Below are positions 1 through 9,135 of a stretch of 64,000 nucleotides of DNA, piece after piece. The stretch is taken from contig CAKTUI010000007.1 of the NCBI GenBank assembly GCA_934621385.1, forward strand, positions 1 through 64,000. The letters are read 5' to 3'. The DNA is from an uncultured Kiritimatiellota bacterium (GTDB taxonomy: Bacteria; Verrucomicrobiota; Kiritimatiellia; RFP12; UBA1067). The translations under genes were made by a program, and so were the position numbers. The first letter of the stretch is position 1. Every line of letters starts with the position of its first letter. The notes below the pieces were generated by a model. It ran no database searches, had not been told where the DNA came from, and was given only the letters and a program-made list of their open reading frames with translations.

Positions 1-150
1 ACGAAAGCCAAGCGTCCGAATTGTCACTGGGCTCGTTGGCGAATCACTAAACTTTCGCTTAGTTTTTCAATCGGCGAAATTATTGAAGCCGGTTCCGGCT
101 GTGATGCGCACGACAAGTTGCCGCGATGCGCACGATGCGTGCGCGGCACT
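1..150. other. Left-edge intergenic sequence
   Basis: No convincing gene is seen here. A weak 5-bp inverted repeat (ACTAA...TTAGT near 47-62) is followed by a short T run and could be a poor terminator for a plus-strand gene off the left edge. It is too weak to call. Confidence 0.4.
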
Positions 151-1547
151 TTAGAGCGGACGGTCGCGGCACGGCTTTCCCGAAGCCGTCCCCTTGCACA
201 GGAAGTCCAAAACATGCCGAGCAGTCACCGGCTTCACCAGAATCGCATCAAAGCACGAAGGGGCAAATGTCGTCGCCGCATCCATATCCGCCGTCACCGC
301 CGCAATGCGAACCCCCGCGAAACGGGCATCCGTACGAATGTGCCGCGCCAAGGCCCCACCCGACATATCGGGCATCCAAAGATCCGTCAGAACGGCCGAG
401 AACGGCTCGCGTTCAAGCGCGGCGATCGCTTCCGCCGCGCTCCCGACGTCCACGAAGGGAATGTGCGCCCGCGACAGCATGACGCTCATCACCTTGAGAT
501 TCAATGCGACATCGTCTACTACGAGCACCTTACCCTTCACATCGGCGGACGAGACCGACATCGCCTCCGCCTGAAGGGCCGACAGTTCTTCCGCCGTCAG
601 GTGACGATAGCCGACATGCGGCAACGTCAGCGTGAAGACCGAACCCTTGCCAAGCTCACTTCGAAGCCCAATCTTTCCGCCCATCACGGACGCGAGCCGC
701 TGGCAGAGCGCCAGGCCAAGCCCCGTGCCGGCATTCGCCACACGCGTCCCCCGCAACCCGGAAGCCTGCTCAAACATTCCGAAGACACGCGGCTTGTCCG
801 TCTCGGAAATGCCGATGCCCGTATCCGCGACGGAAAATGTCAGGCAACCGACATCCGCCGTCTCCTCCTCAAAGGTGGCGGTCAGCGTGACGCCGCCCTC
901 GTTCGTGAACTTGACGGCATTGCCGAGGAAGTTGATGAGCACCTGACGGACGCGGTGCGCGTCAATCTTGACGACCAAGTCGCGTCCCGGAGTCTTGACG
1001 GTCAGGTACAGTTTCCGTTGCGTGGCGGCATCCATAAAATGTCGCCACACGCACGCACCAGTTCGGAGACACCGGTCTCGGCAATCGCAAGATGGAGGTG
1101 ACCCGACTCAAGCTTGCTGATGTCCAGCACATCGTTAATCAGATCCAGCAACGCCCGGCTCGCCTCGTTGATTGAGCGCAGGTGCGACTTGCGGACATCC
1201 GGCGACAGGCCGTCGTTCTGCAGTTCCTGGCTCAGGCCGATGACGGCATTGAGCGGCGTACGAATCTCGTGCGACATCGAGACGAGAAAGAGACTCTTCG
1301 CCCGCTCGGCCGCCTGGCCTCGGCAAGACGGCTCGCGGCAATCCCCGCCTTCTCCGCCTCAAGTTCCTGAATCTCCATCTTCGCAATCCAGTGCCGGTAG
1401 GCGTAGACGACGACCTCGCTGACGACCTTGACGAGCATATCGGCATAGTCCGACATCGGCCCGCGGCGATTGGTAAAGAGCGAAATCTCGCCAAGCGGCC
1501 GCCCCTCGTACGGCCGTCTTGCCGGTTATTTCCCTTAGACTCACCAT
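151..1547 (-). pseudogene. Hybrid sensor histidine kinase, frameshifted
   Basis: Read across frames, this is a cytoplasmic hybrid histidine kinase. It has a short N-terminal segment, a HisKA dimerisation helix with the H-box SMSHEIRTPLNAVIGL (near 1230-1280), a HATPase domain with N-box FLGNAVKFT and G-boxes DTGIGIS and GTGLGLAL, and a C-terminal receiver (VLVVDD, phospho-Asp in LTDLWMPDMSG, conserved Lys in VKP). The reading frame breaks near 1045 and 1315, each repaired by adding one base to a short homopolymer, and again near 1515. Either the gene is decaying or the assembly has small indels. A promoter-like TATAAT lies 11 bases before the ATG, with no Shine-Dalgarno sequence. No clear input domain is visible, so the sensed signal is unknown. 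It lies downstream of the GH88 gene and could once have regulated sugar genes; that link is only positional. Confidence 0.75.
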
Positions 1548-1558
1548 GACAAGTGGAG

Positions 1559-1567
1559 ATTATACCA
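1559..1567 (-). promoter_or_regulatory. Extended -10 promoter, kinase gene
   Basis: Minus strand reads ATATGGTATAAT, with TATAAT ending 11 bases before the ATG at 1547. No ribosome-binding site fits between them. Confidence 0.5.
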
Positions 1568-1592
1568 TATTGGGCTCGGGCCTAACCTCGCC

Positions 1593-2813
1593 CTATTCAT
1601 GAGAGGGAGTCTCTACGGCAAACCGTCGGAAGCGGAGAAGCGCCTCAAGGAAGTAGTAGTCGCCGTAGTTCAGCGGTGAATCGATTTCCGTCCCCTCGGG
1701 CTTGTTCCCCACGCCGTGCTTCAGCAGAAAATGGCCAACTTCATCACCTTGAGAGAAATAGTCGGGCGAAGCCAGCGAAAGAAGCTGCCGGACGGCAAAA
1801 GCACGGTATCGAGTCCCCTCTTCCTCACCAAGAAGTTCCGCCAACTCCAGAAGCCCCGAGGCCATGACGGACGCGGCGGATGTGTCGCGTTCCTCGCCTG
1901 GTGCGCCGTAGTCCCAGTAGGGGATGCCGTCCTTCGGCATATTCGGATGGTTCATCGCATAGTCGGCAACTTTTCGTGCAAAATCCAAGTAGTCAGGATT
2001 GCCCGACTCGCGGTACATCATCGAGTAGCCGTAGATGGCCCAGCTCTGTCCACGGCTCCAGGCCGTCCGACAGGAACGCCCCTGTCCGCGGCGGATTTCC
2101 TGGACCTGTCCGACAAAACCCGGCCTCTGGTCGTAGTCGAGGACATGGTAGGTCCCACCGTCTGAACGGAAATGATTTTTCATCGTCACCGAGGCATGGC
2201 TACGGGCAATCTCTGCGAACCTCTGATTTGCCGTGCACTTCGCCGCGAACTCAAGGAGTTCGAGATTCATCAAATTATCGGGAATCACCAAAAAGTGTTC
2301 TTTTTCCGCAATGTCGCCCCAACTACGGAGGAGACCAAGTTCCGGCTGAAAGCGCCGCGACAGGGTCTCCGCCGTCTGCATGAGAAGCGCGTCATACTTG
2401 TCCGTCTTCAGAATCCGCCGCGCATTCCCATAGGAACAGTACATCATGAAACCGACGTCATGGCTCTCGGCATAGGTTGCCACCGGCTTGAGGATCTCCG
2501 TCCACGCCACCGCCCGTTCACGGAGGTGTGCATCCCCCGTCGCCTCGTACAGGTACCACAACGAACCCGGAAAGTGTCCTGACGTCCACCAGTAGATATC
2601 CCGCATATCCAGTCCGCCCGAGCCATTCTTCCACTTCAGCCATCCCTGTGGAATGCGTGCCCGCCCCTTCTCGTCCCACATCTGCGCCGTCGCATCCGCC
2701 TCCAGTGCACGATAGTGCGCGGCGGACTTCGCAAAAATCGCGGGAAGCTGCGCCGACAGTTCAGCCTCCTGCGGAGTCAGGAGAATAGCCGCGAAAAGTG
2801 AAAAGAAAATCAT
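1593..2813 (-). CDS. Unsaturated glucuronyl hydrolase, GH88
   Basis: A 406-residue secreted hydrolase of family GH88, which removes the 4,5-unsaturated uronic acid left at the non-reducing end by polysaccharide lyases. A hydrophobic N-terminus (MIFFSLFAAILLTP) is a probable signal peptide. Family signatures are WWTSGHFPGSLWYLYE, the HDVGFMMYCSYG block carrying one catalytic Asp, and DNLMNLELLEFA carrying the second; RGQSWAIYG follows in the alpha/alpha barrel. The start has an AAAGGA ribosome-binding site. Upstream are an extended -10 and a perfect palindrome at the predicted transcription start, which suggests repression by a dimeric regulator. The product would feed the hexuronate genes at 44-49 kb. 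No lyase is adjacent, so the exact polysaccharide is unknown. Confidence 0.9.
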   Translation of the reverse strand: MIFFSLFAAILLTPQEAELSAQLPAIFAKSAAHYRALEADATAQMWDEKGRARIPQGWLKWKNGSGGLDMRDIYWWTSGHFPGSLWYLYEATGDAHLRERAVAWTEILKPVATYAESHDVGFMMYCSYGNARRILKTDKYDALLMQTAETLSRRFQPELGLLRSWGDIAEKEHFLVIPDNLMNLELLEFAAKCTANQRFAEIARSHASVTMKNHFRSDGGTYHVLDYDQRPGFVGQVQEIRRGQGRSCRTAWSRGQSWAIYGYSMMYRESGNPDYLDFARKVADYAMNHPNMPKDGIPYWDYGAPGEERDTSAASVMASGLLELAELLGEEEGTRYRAFAVRQLLSLASPDYFSQGDEVGHFLLKHGVGNKPEGTEIDSPLNYGDYYFLEALLRFRRFAVETPSHE

Positions 2814-2841
2814 CCGTCACCATCCTTTCTTTTGAACTCGA

Positions 2842-2855
2842 TCACCGAACGGTGA
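2842..2855. promoter_or_regulatory. Palindromic operator candidate for GH88 gene
   Basis: TCACCG-AA-CGGTGA is a perfect 6+6 inverted repeat. It sits where transcription would start from the -10 box at 2858-2863, so a bound dimer would block the promoter. The regulator is unknown. Confidence 0.45.
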
Positions 2856-2857
2856 GT

Positions 2858-2867
2858 ATTTTATCAT
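2858..2867 (-). promoter_or_regulatory. Extended -10 of the GH88 gene
   Basis: Minus strand TATGATAAAAT matches TGnTAtAAT with one change. It lies about 45 bases before the start codon, leaving a leader that contains the palindrome and the ribosome-binding site. Confidence 0.45.
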
Positions 2868-3007
2868 AAACCGCCCGCTCGCGAGGATGCCCGCTCGCAC
2901 ATCGGCATGAATCGACGCGAAAATGCCCGACACAAACGAGGATTTTGACGATTATAGAGAGTGGAGAGACCCATCGCCACGGGCGGAGACAGGCGTGACA
3001 ACGGGAA

Positions 3008-3178
3008 AGCACCTTAGTCCTTTGCACAAACCACTAAGGTGCTTTGATCAAACCACCTTAGTCCTTTGATGAAACCACCTTAGTGCTTTCCCGACAGGTT
3101 GCGCAACCTCGACCCTTCGAGTTGCGCAACCCAGACCCGTTAGGTTGCGCAACCTAAAGGCCCTGGGTTGCGCATCCC
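3008..3178. repeat. Palindrome array A1 upstream of gltB
   Basis: Eight 14-base palindromic units in a row. Units 1-4 start at 3008, 3030, 3052 and 3074 and carry the core CAC-CTTA-GT or its inverse CAC-TAAG-GTG; unit 2 is flipped. Units 5-8 start at 3096, 3119, 3142 and 3165 with core GTTGCGCAAC; units 5 and 7 are perfect (AGGTTGCGCAACCT). Spacing is exactly 22 for the first four steps and 23 for the last three. Spacers are 8 or 9 bases; the first ones are also near-palindromic (TTGATCAA). The period is not a multiple of three, so the array is not coding. It has the same geometry as the arrays at 27217 and 49273. Confidence 0.8.
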
Positions 3179-3310
3179 CCCCTCCTCCCCTTTTAAGAGT
3201 CACCGCGCATCCCTGCAGAGGTCCCCATTCACGATTCAGCCTTCCGCCGAGTCGGATTTCGCGAACTTTCGCGTTCCACGGCGTACATCCAGCGCGGCAC
3301 AACCGAAAAA

Positions 3311-3340
3311 GTGTAAAATGCCTATTTTGGCATTACACAC
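3311..3340. promoter_or_regulatory. Dyad upstream of the gltB promoter
   Basis: GTGTaaAATGCC, then TATTTT, then GGCATTacACAC: two 12-base half-sites matching at 10 of 12 positions. The site ends about 40 bases before the sigma-54 -24 element, a reasonable place for an activator. It is not a canonical NtrC site, so the bound protein is unknown. Confidence 0.45.
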
Positions 3341-3380
3341 GCCGTACAAAATGACAAGGGCGGCCCTTCATCCATGGTTT

Positions 3381-3396
3381 TGGCACGGTTCGTGCT
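3381..3396 (+). promoter_or_regulatory. Sigma-54 promoter of gltBD
   Basis: TGGCACGGTTCGTGCT matches the sigma-54 consensus TGGCACGrnnnTTGCw at all but one position, with GG at 3382-3383 and GC at 3394-3395 in the required spacing. Transcription would start near 3407, just before the ribosome-binding site of the ATG at 3428. This implies nitrogen-type control needing an enhancer-binding ATPase. Confidence 0.7.
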
Positions 3397-3427
3397 TTTG
3401 AATTCCCCTGAAGAAGGAAAACGACTC

Positions 3428-6400
3428 ATGGAAAGCGAACAGCACCAGCGGGGGCTCTACGACCCCACATTCGAACACGACGCGTGCGGCGTCGGTCTTG
3501 TCGCCAATCTCGAAAACACGCCCTCGCGGGCAGTTGTTGAGGGTGGGTTGACCGTTCTCAAGCGGCTTATGCACCGCGGCGCAACGGGCAATGACCCCGA
3601 GACGGGCGATGGCGCCGGTCTCCTGCTTCAGATTCCCGATGCGTTCTTCCACAAGGCTCTCCCCTCGCTTCCGCCCAAGGGTGAATACGGCATCGCCATG
3701 CTTTTCGGCGGCATCGGCGAAGAGTCCGCCCTTGAGAGCGTTGCAAAGGCAAACGGCGTGAGCGTCCTCGCCTGGCGCGACGTTCCCGTCGAGGCCTCCG
3801 CCATCGGCAAGACGGCCCGCGAGACGATGCCGCGCATCCGCCAGCTCTTCCTCGGTTGCGGCAACGAGCGCAAGCTTTACGTCATCCGCCGCGAAATGGA
3901 AAAGGTCCTGAAGAACGGCTATCTCTGCTCCCTCTCCTCGCGCACGATCGTCTATAAGGGGCTTCTCCTCGCCCCACAGGTTGAGCGGTTCTACCCCGAT
4001 TTGGCCGACCAGGACTTTACATCTGCCCTGGCACTCGTCCACCAGCGCTACTCGACGAACACCTTCCCGACATGGGAACTCGCACACCCCTTCCGCATGC
4101 TCGCCCACAACGGTGAAATCAACACCCTCAAGGGCAACCTGAACGCCCTGAAAGCGCGTGAGCAGTCCTTCGCCTCACCGGCGTTCGGGGACGACATGGC
4201 GAAACTGCTGCCAGTCGTCCGCGAGGGGCAGTCCGACTCCGCCTCGCTCGACAATATGTTCGAACTGCTGGTCGCGGCGGGCCGCGATCCCGCCCACGCC
4301 ATGCTGATGCTGATGCCGCAGGCCTGGGGTGCAAAGTACCACATGGGACACGATGTGCGCGGATTCTACGAATACCACTCCGCCCTCATGGAGCCGTGGG
4401 ACGGACCTGCCGCCGTCGCCTTTACGGACGGCATCACCGCTGGCGCGGCACTTGACCGCAACGGACTCAGGCCGGCCCGCTGGACGCTCACCAAGGACAA
4501 CCTTTTCGTTCTCGCCTCCGAGACGGGGGTCGTGGACATTCCGCCGGACGAAATTCTGCGCTGCGGCCGACTGAAACCCGGCTCGATGGTCTACCTTGAC
4601 CTCCCGAACCACCGGCTTTTGGAGGATGCCGAAATCAAGACGCGCTATGCACGGCGCAAACCCTACCGCCGCTGGGTGGAGGAGAACCGCATTTCCATCC
4701 AGGGTCTCTTCACTGAGGTCGTCCCCTCGGGCATCCCGAGTGACCTCACGGCGCGACAGCGTCAGTTCGGCTACACTGACGAGGACATCGAACTAATCCT
4801 CACCCCCATGGCCAAGACCGGCAAGGAACCCGTCGGCTCAATGGGGAACGATGCCGCGCTCGCCTGTCTCTCCAAGCGACAGCGTACGCTCTTCGACTAC
4901 TTCCACCAGCTCTTCGCCCAGGTCACGAACCCGCCGATTGACCCGATTCGCGAGGAACTCGTCATGTCGTTGATGACCTACATCGGCAACCTCGGCAATG
5001 TTCTTGAAGAGACCCCCGAGCACGCCCGGCTCATCAAACTGCGCCGTCCCATCCTGACGGAAGATGAACTCGTCCGCATCGAGAAGGCGGACGAGAACCG
5101 CTTCCCCGTCAAGACGTTGCCGACCTTCTTCGAGGGCAGTCTCGAAGTCGCGTTGGGGCGGCTCGCCGCCGATGCCGTCTCGGCCGTTGGAAGCGGTGCG
5201 CGAATCATCGTTCTTTCCGACAAGCCCGAGTTGAATCCCGGCAACCTACCCGCGCTTCCCTCGCTCATGGCCGTCGCCGCCGTGAACCGCGCGCTGGTCG
5301 CCGCCGGGTTGCGCCCGTCAGTCGGACTCATTGCCCAGACGGGCGAGGCCCGTGAAGTCCATCACTTCGCTGTCCTTCTTGGGTACGGTGCGACGGCAAT
5401 CAACCCCTATCTCGCGCTTGAGACCATCTCCGCCCTCTGCCCGAACGACACGGTGGCTGCCGCCTCGAACTACATCAAGGCCATTGGCAAGGGTCTTCTC
5501 AAGATCATGTCCAAGATGGGCATCTCGACCCTGCGCAGTTACCGCAGTGCGCAGATGTTCGAAGCGGTTGGCCTTTCGAAGGAAGTAATCGACACCTGCT
5601 TCCCTGGAACTCCGTCCCGCGTCGGCGGACGCGGCTTCCGCGAAATCGAGGCCGCTCTTCGCCGCGACGCGAAGGCGGCGGCCGAGCCGTCCGATCTCCT
5701 GGAGGCTGGCGGGCAGTATCGCTACCGCAAGGGCGCGGAGGAACACCTCTGGACACCCCAGACCGTCGCTGCTTTCCGTCTCGCCGTGCGCGGCAACGAT
5801 GCCGCCAAATTCGCGGAGTACACGGCGGCCATTGACGACCAGACGCGCCGCAGCTGCACCTTGCGCGGACTTCTGACCTTCAAACCGACGGCGGGCATTC
5901 CAATCGATGAGGTGGAAAGCACGGAGTCCATCATGCGCCACTTCGTCGGCGGTGCCATGAGCCTTGGCTCTCTTTCGCCGGAGGCCCACGAGGCCATTGC
6001 ACGCGCCTTCAACTCCATCGGCTCCATGTCCAACTCGGGCGAGGGTGGCGAGAATGCAGAACGCTTCGGCACGGATGCGAACTGCGGCATCAAGCAGGTC
6101 GCCTCGGGACGCTTCGGCGTAACGATTGAATACCTGCGCAATGCGAAGGACATCCAAATCAAACTCGCCCAAGGCGCAAAGCCCGGCGAGGGCGGTCAGT
6201 TGCCTGCCCACAAGGTGAATGAGTTCGTAGCCAAACTCCGCCATGCGCGCCCCGGGACAACGCTCATCTCGCCGCCGCCGCACCACGACATCTACTCGAT
6301 TGAGGATCTCGCACAACTCATCTACGACTTGCGTTGCGCGAACCCGAAGGCTCGCGTCTCGGTCAAGCTCGTCTCGGAGGCAGGAGTCGGAACCATTGCC

Positions 6401-7777
6401 GCCGGCGTTGCGAAGGCGCATGCGGATGTCGTCCTCATCTCCGGCTTTGATGGTGGCACGGGCGCCGCGCCGCTCACATCAATGAAGCACGCCGGTCTCC
6501 CGTGGGAGCTTGGTCTTGCCGAGGCTCAGCAGACACTGGTCAAGAACGATCTCCGTGGCCGCGTCAAGTTGCAGGTCGATGGACAAATCAAGACCGGCCG
6601 AGATGTCGTCATCGGTGCGATTCTCGGCGCGGAGGAATTCGGCTTCGGCACGACGCTCCTCGTTTCACTTGGCTGTGTACAGGATCGCCGTTGCCACTGC
6701 GACACCTGCCCCGTTGGTATCGCCACACAAAACGAGTGCCTGCGCCGCCATTTCACCGGAAAGAGCGAATACATCGTCAACTTCCTACGCCTGCTGGCTG
6801 AAGATGTGCGTGAACACCTCTCGCGTCTCGGGCTGCACTCGCTCGAAGAGGCCGTCGGCCGCACCGATCTCCTTGAGCTCAACGCCGCGCTCGACCAAGC
6901 GGCCGGATTCGACTTCTCACGCATTCTCGCCCAGGAGAAAGGTGCGACACTCCACTATGTACCGGGTGCCAACCCCTACATCTTCGATGACTATGACCGC
7001 CGCGAACTCCTGCCGAACATTGACTTTGCCGCGATAGAGAAGGGTCCTATCTCGCTCGACCGCGCAATCCGCAATGTCAACCGGACCGTTGGTACGGAAC
7101 TTTCGGGCGAAATCGTCTCGCGCTTCGGTGCGGAGGGACTTGCCGACGAATCCGTCCGCATCAACTTCCGCGGCACGGCGGGGCAGTCTTTCGGCGCTTT
7201 CCTCACCAAGGGTGTCACCTTCACCTTGGACGGCGAGGCGAACGACTTCGTCGGCAAGGGCCTCTCGGGCGGCATCATTGCCATACGCCCGGCCATTCAT
7301 CCCTCCATGTACGAGGCAACAGGCTTCCGCCCCGAGGATAATGTCATCGCCGGAAATGTCATCGCCTACGGTGGCACGTCAGGCAAGATCTTCTTGAATG
7401 GACAGGCTGGCGAACGCTTCGGCATCCGCAATTCGGGCGTGACGCTTGTTGCCGAAGGCATCGGCGACCATGGCTGCGAATACATGACGGGCGGCAAGGT
7501 CGTCGTCCTCGGTTCGACGGGCGTGAACTTCGGCGCGGGCATGACGGGCGGTGTTGCCTATGTCATGGACGAGAACGGGGACTTTGACCTGCGCTGCAAT
7601 CTTGACTCGATTGACCTCGCAACCATCGAACCCGAATCGGATGACGAGCGCGAACTTCGGGAACTTGTGCTTGAACACTACAAACGGACGGAATCGCCGC
7701 TTGCAAAACGCATTCTCGGCAACTGGTCCTCGTACCGCCCCCGCTTCGTCAAAGTTGTCCCCGTGAAGGAGAATTGA
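3428..7777 (+). CDS. gltB: Glutamate synthase, large (alpha) subunit
   Basis: A 1449-residue glutamine-dependent glutamate synthase subunit. It transfers the amide nitrogen of glutamine to 2-oxoglutarate together with GltD. Order of domains: class II glutamine amidotransferase, whose catalytic Cys is C20 in HDACGVG and becomes N-terminal after propeptide removal; a central domain; the FMN synthase barrel; the 3Fe-4S site C1083-x5-C1089-x4-C1094 (GCVQDRRCHCDTCPVG); and the C-terminal beta-helix with repeated GG motifs. Length is normal for bacterial NADPH-type enzymes. ATG 3428 is chosen because AAGAAGGA precedes it and a sigma-54 promoter lies between it and an upstream in-frame ATG at 3374, which would fall outside the transcript. 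gltD follows two bases after the stop codon. Confidence 0.96.
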   Translation: MESEQHQRGLYDPTFEHDACGVGLVANLENTPSRAVVEGGLTVLKRLMHRGATGNDPETGDGAGLLLQIPDAFFHKALPSLPPKGEYGIAMLFGGIGEESALESVAKANGVSVLAWRDVPVEASAIGKTARETMPRIRQLFLGCGNERKLYVIRREMEKVLKNGYLCSLSSRTIVYKGLLLAPQVERFYPDLADQDFTSALALVHQRYSTNTFPTWELAHPFRMLAHNGEINTLKGNLNALKAREQSFASPAFGDDMAKLLPVVREGQSDSASLDNMFELLVAAGRDPAHAMLMLMPQAWGAKYHMGHDVRGFYEYHSALMEPWDGPAAVAFTDGITAGAALDRNGLRPARWTLTKDNLFVLASETGVVDIPPDEILRCGRLKPGSMVYLDLPNHRLLEDAEIKTRYARRKPYRRWVEENRISIQGLFTEVVPSGIPSDLTARQRQFGYTDEDIELILTPMAKTGKEPVGSMGNDAALACLSKRQRTLFDYFHQLFAQVTNPPIDPIREELVMSLMTYIGNLGNVLEETPEHARLIKLRRPILTEDELVRIEKADENRFPVKTLPTFFEGSLEVALGRLAADAVSAVGSGARIIVLSDKPELNPGNLPALPSLMAVAAVNRALVAAGLRPSVGLIAQTGEAREVHHFAVLLGYGATAINPYLALETISALCPNDTVAAASNYIKAIGKGLLKIMSKMGISTLRSYRSAQMFEAVGLSKEVIDTCFPGTPSRVGGRGFREIEAALRRDAKAAAEPSDLLEAGGQYRYRKGAEEHLWTPQTVAAFRLAVRGNDAAKFAEYTAAIDDQTRRSCTLRGLLTFKPTAGIPIDEVESTESIMRHFVGGAMSLGSLSPEAHEAIARAFNSIGSMSNSGEGGENAERFGTDANCGIKQVASGRFGVTIEYLRNAKDIQIKLAQGAKPGEGGQLPAHKVNEFVAKLRHARPGTTLISPPPHHDIYSIEDLAQLIYDLRCANPKARVSVKLVSEAGVGTIAAGVAKAHADVVLISGFDGGTGAAPLTSMKHAGLPWELGLAEAQQTLVKNDLRGRVKLQVDGQIKTGRDVVIGAILGAEEFGFGTTLLVSLGCVQDRRCHCDTCPVGIATQNECLRRHFTGKSEYIVNFLRLLAEDVREHLSRLGLHSLEEAVGRTDLLELNAALDQAAGFDFSRILAQEKGATLHYVPGANPYIFDDYDRRELLPNIDFAAIEKGPISLDRAIRNVNRTVGTELSGEIVSRFGAEGLADESVRINFRGTAGQSFGAFLTKGVTFTLDGEANDFVGKGLSGGIIAIRPAIHPSMYEATGFRPEDNVIAGNVIAYGGTSGKIFLNGQAGERFGIRNSGVTLVAEGIGDHGCEYMTGGKVVVLGSTGVNFGAGMTGGVAYVMDENGDFDLRCNLDSIDLATIEPESDDERELRELVLEHYKRTESPLAKRILGNWSSYRPRFVKVVPVKEN

Positions 7778-7779
7778 AG

Positions 7780-9135
7780 ATGAACCGCATTCATGATTAC
7801 TATCGTCCCGTCAGCGAACGCACCAAAGATTTCAAGGAAGTCGTGCGGACGCTCTCCTACGATGAACTGAAGTCCCAGGTCGAGCGTTGCCAGAACTGCG
7901 GAGTCCCCTTCTGCCATGGTTCGGGATGCCCGCTCGGCAACCTCGTCCCAGATCAGAACCGCGCCGTTTTCGCCGGCGACTTCAAGCGGGCGTACGAACT
8001 TCTGTCAAGGAACAGCGACTTTCCCGAATTCACTTCGCGAATCTGCCCGGCTCTCTGCGAATCGTGCTGCGTCCGCCAGCTGGACGAGGAGTCGGTCATG
8101 GTGCGGCAGAGCGAAAAACTCATCATCGACACCGCCTTTGAAAAGGGTTGGGTCGTGCCGCGCCCTCCTGCGCATGAGAATGGGAAGCGCGTTGCCATCG
8201 TCGGTTCAGGTCCGGCAGGCCTTTCCGCCGCCGTCACCCTTCGCCGCCGCGGCTGGAATGTCACCGTCTACGAGAAGGAGAAGAATATCGGCGGACTTCT
8301 CCGCTATGGCATCCCCTACTTCAAACTCGACAAGGCCCTGATTGACCGCAGGCGCGGCATTCTGGAAGCGGAAGGTATCCGTTTTGTCACTAACACAGAA
8401 ATCGGCAAGGATGTCTCGGCGGACTACCTTTCCCGCGCCTTCGAGGCGGTCGTCCTCGCCATCGGCACGCCAGCCGCCCGCGACCTGCGCATTCCCGGAC
8501 GCGAACTACGGGGCATCTATCTCGCCTTGGACTACCTGGGCGGACAGAATCGTGCGCTCGGCGGCGAAATCCCCAATATCCCGATTGATGCCAAAGGCAA
8601 GCGCGTCCTCGTCATCGGCGGCGGCGACACGGGATCCGACTGCGTGGGAACCGCCACGCGTCAGGGGGCCAAGTCGGTGACCCAGATTGAAATCATGCCG
8701 CGCCCACCGGATGAGCGCAGCCCCTCGACACCTTGGCCGCTGTGGCCCTATCAGCTGCGGACGAGTTCGAGTCACCTTGAGGGTTGCACACGGCGGTGGA
8801 GTCTCAACTCCCTCAAGTTCCGTGGCCGTGGCTCCGTCACAGGTGTCGAAGTCGAGACCGTCGACTGGACGTTCTCCCCGCTCGGGAAGCCGCTCTCGTT
8901 CACCGCACGCCCCGACTCAAAGGAAGTGATTGAAGCGGATCTCGTCCTACTCGCCATGGGCTTTACCGGCGTTCCAAGCGACCATCCGATTGTTCGGCAG
9001 TTGATGCTCGCCCAGACACCCCGCACGGCACTCATCCCAGCCCCTGAGCGGAATATCTTCTGCGTCGGCGACTGCGCCAGTGGCGCATCGCTCGTCGTCC
9101 GTGCCATCGCCAGCGGCAAGGCTCTGACGCTCTGA
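7780..9135 (+). CDS. gltD: Glutamate synthase, small (beta) subunit
   Basis: A 451-residue FAD/4Fe-4S protein that passes electrons from NAD(P)H to GltB. The N-terminal ferredoxin-like part has cysteines C37, C40, C45 and C50 (CQNCGVPFCHGSGCP) and a second CPALCESCC cluster. The FAD-binding Rossmann motif is VAIVGSGPAGLSAA and the NAD(P)H-binding motif is VLVIGGGDTGSDC. The ATG at 7780 is preceded by AAGGAG eight bases upstream; a TTG six bases earlier is a poorer start. It is cotranscribed with gltB. The stop codon lies in the loop of a strong hairpin shared with the convergent neighbour. Confidence 0.96.
   Translation: MNRIHDYYRPVSERTKDFKEVVRTLSYDELKSQVERCQNCGVPFCHGSGCPLGNLVPDQNRAVFAGDFKRAYELLSRNSDFPEFTSRICPALCESCCVRQLDEESVMVRQSEKLIIDTAFEKGWVVPRPPAHENGKRVAIVGSGPAGLSAAVTLRRRGWNVTVYEKEKNIGGLLRYGIPYFKLDKALIDRRRGILEAEGIRFVTNTEIGKDVSADYLSRAFEAVVLAIGTPAARDLRIPGRELRGIYLALDYLGGQNRALGGEIPNIPIDAKGKRVLVIGGGDTGSDCVGTATRQGAKSVTQIEIMPRPPDERSPSTPWPLWPYQLRTSSSHLEGCTRRWSLNSLKFRGRGSVTGVEVETVDWTFSPLGKPLSFTARPDSKEVIEADLVLLAMGFTGVPSDHPIVRQLMLAQTPRTALIPAPERNIFCVGDCASGASLVVRAIASGKALTL

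Noticed and set aside
46..66. Rho-independent terminator at the left edge
   Set aside because: The stem is only five base pairs and the gene it would serve is not in the window.
3374..3427. Longer gltB start at ATG 3374
   Set aside because: It lies upstream of the sigma-54 promoter and has a poorer ribosome-binding site; homology begins after 3428.
5318..6421. 367-codon minus-strand frame inside gltB
   Set aside because: Shadow of gltB; no motifs and no promoter or ribosome-binding site.
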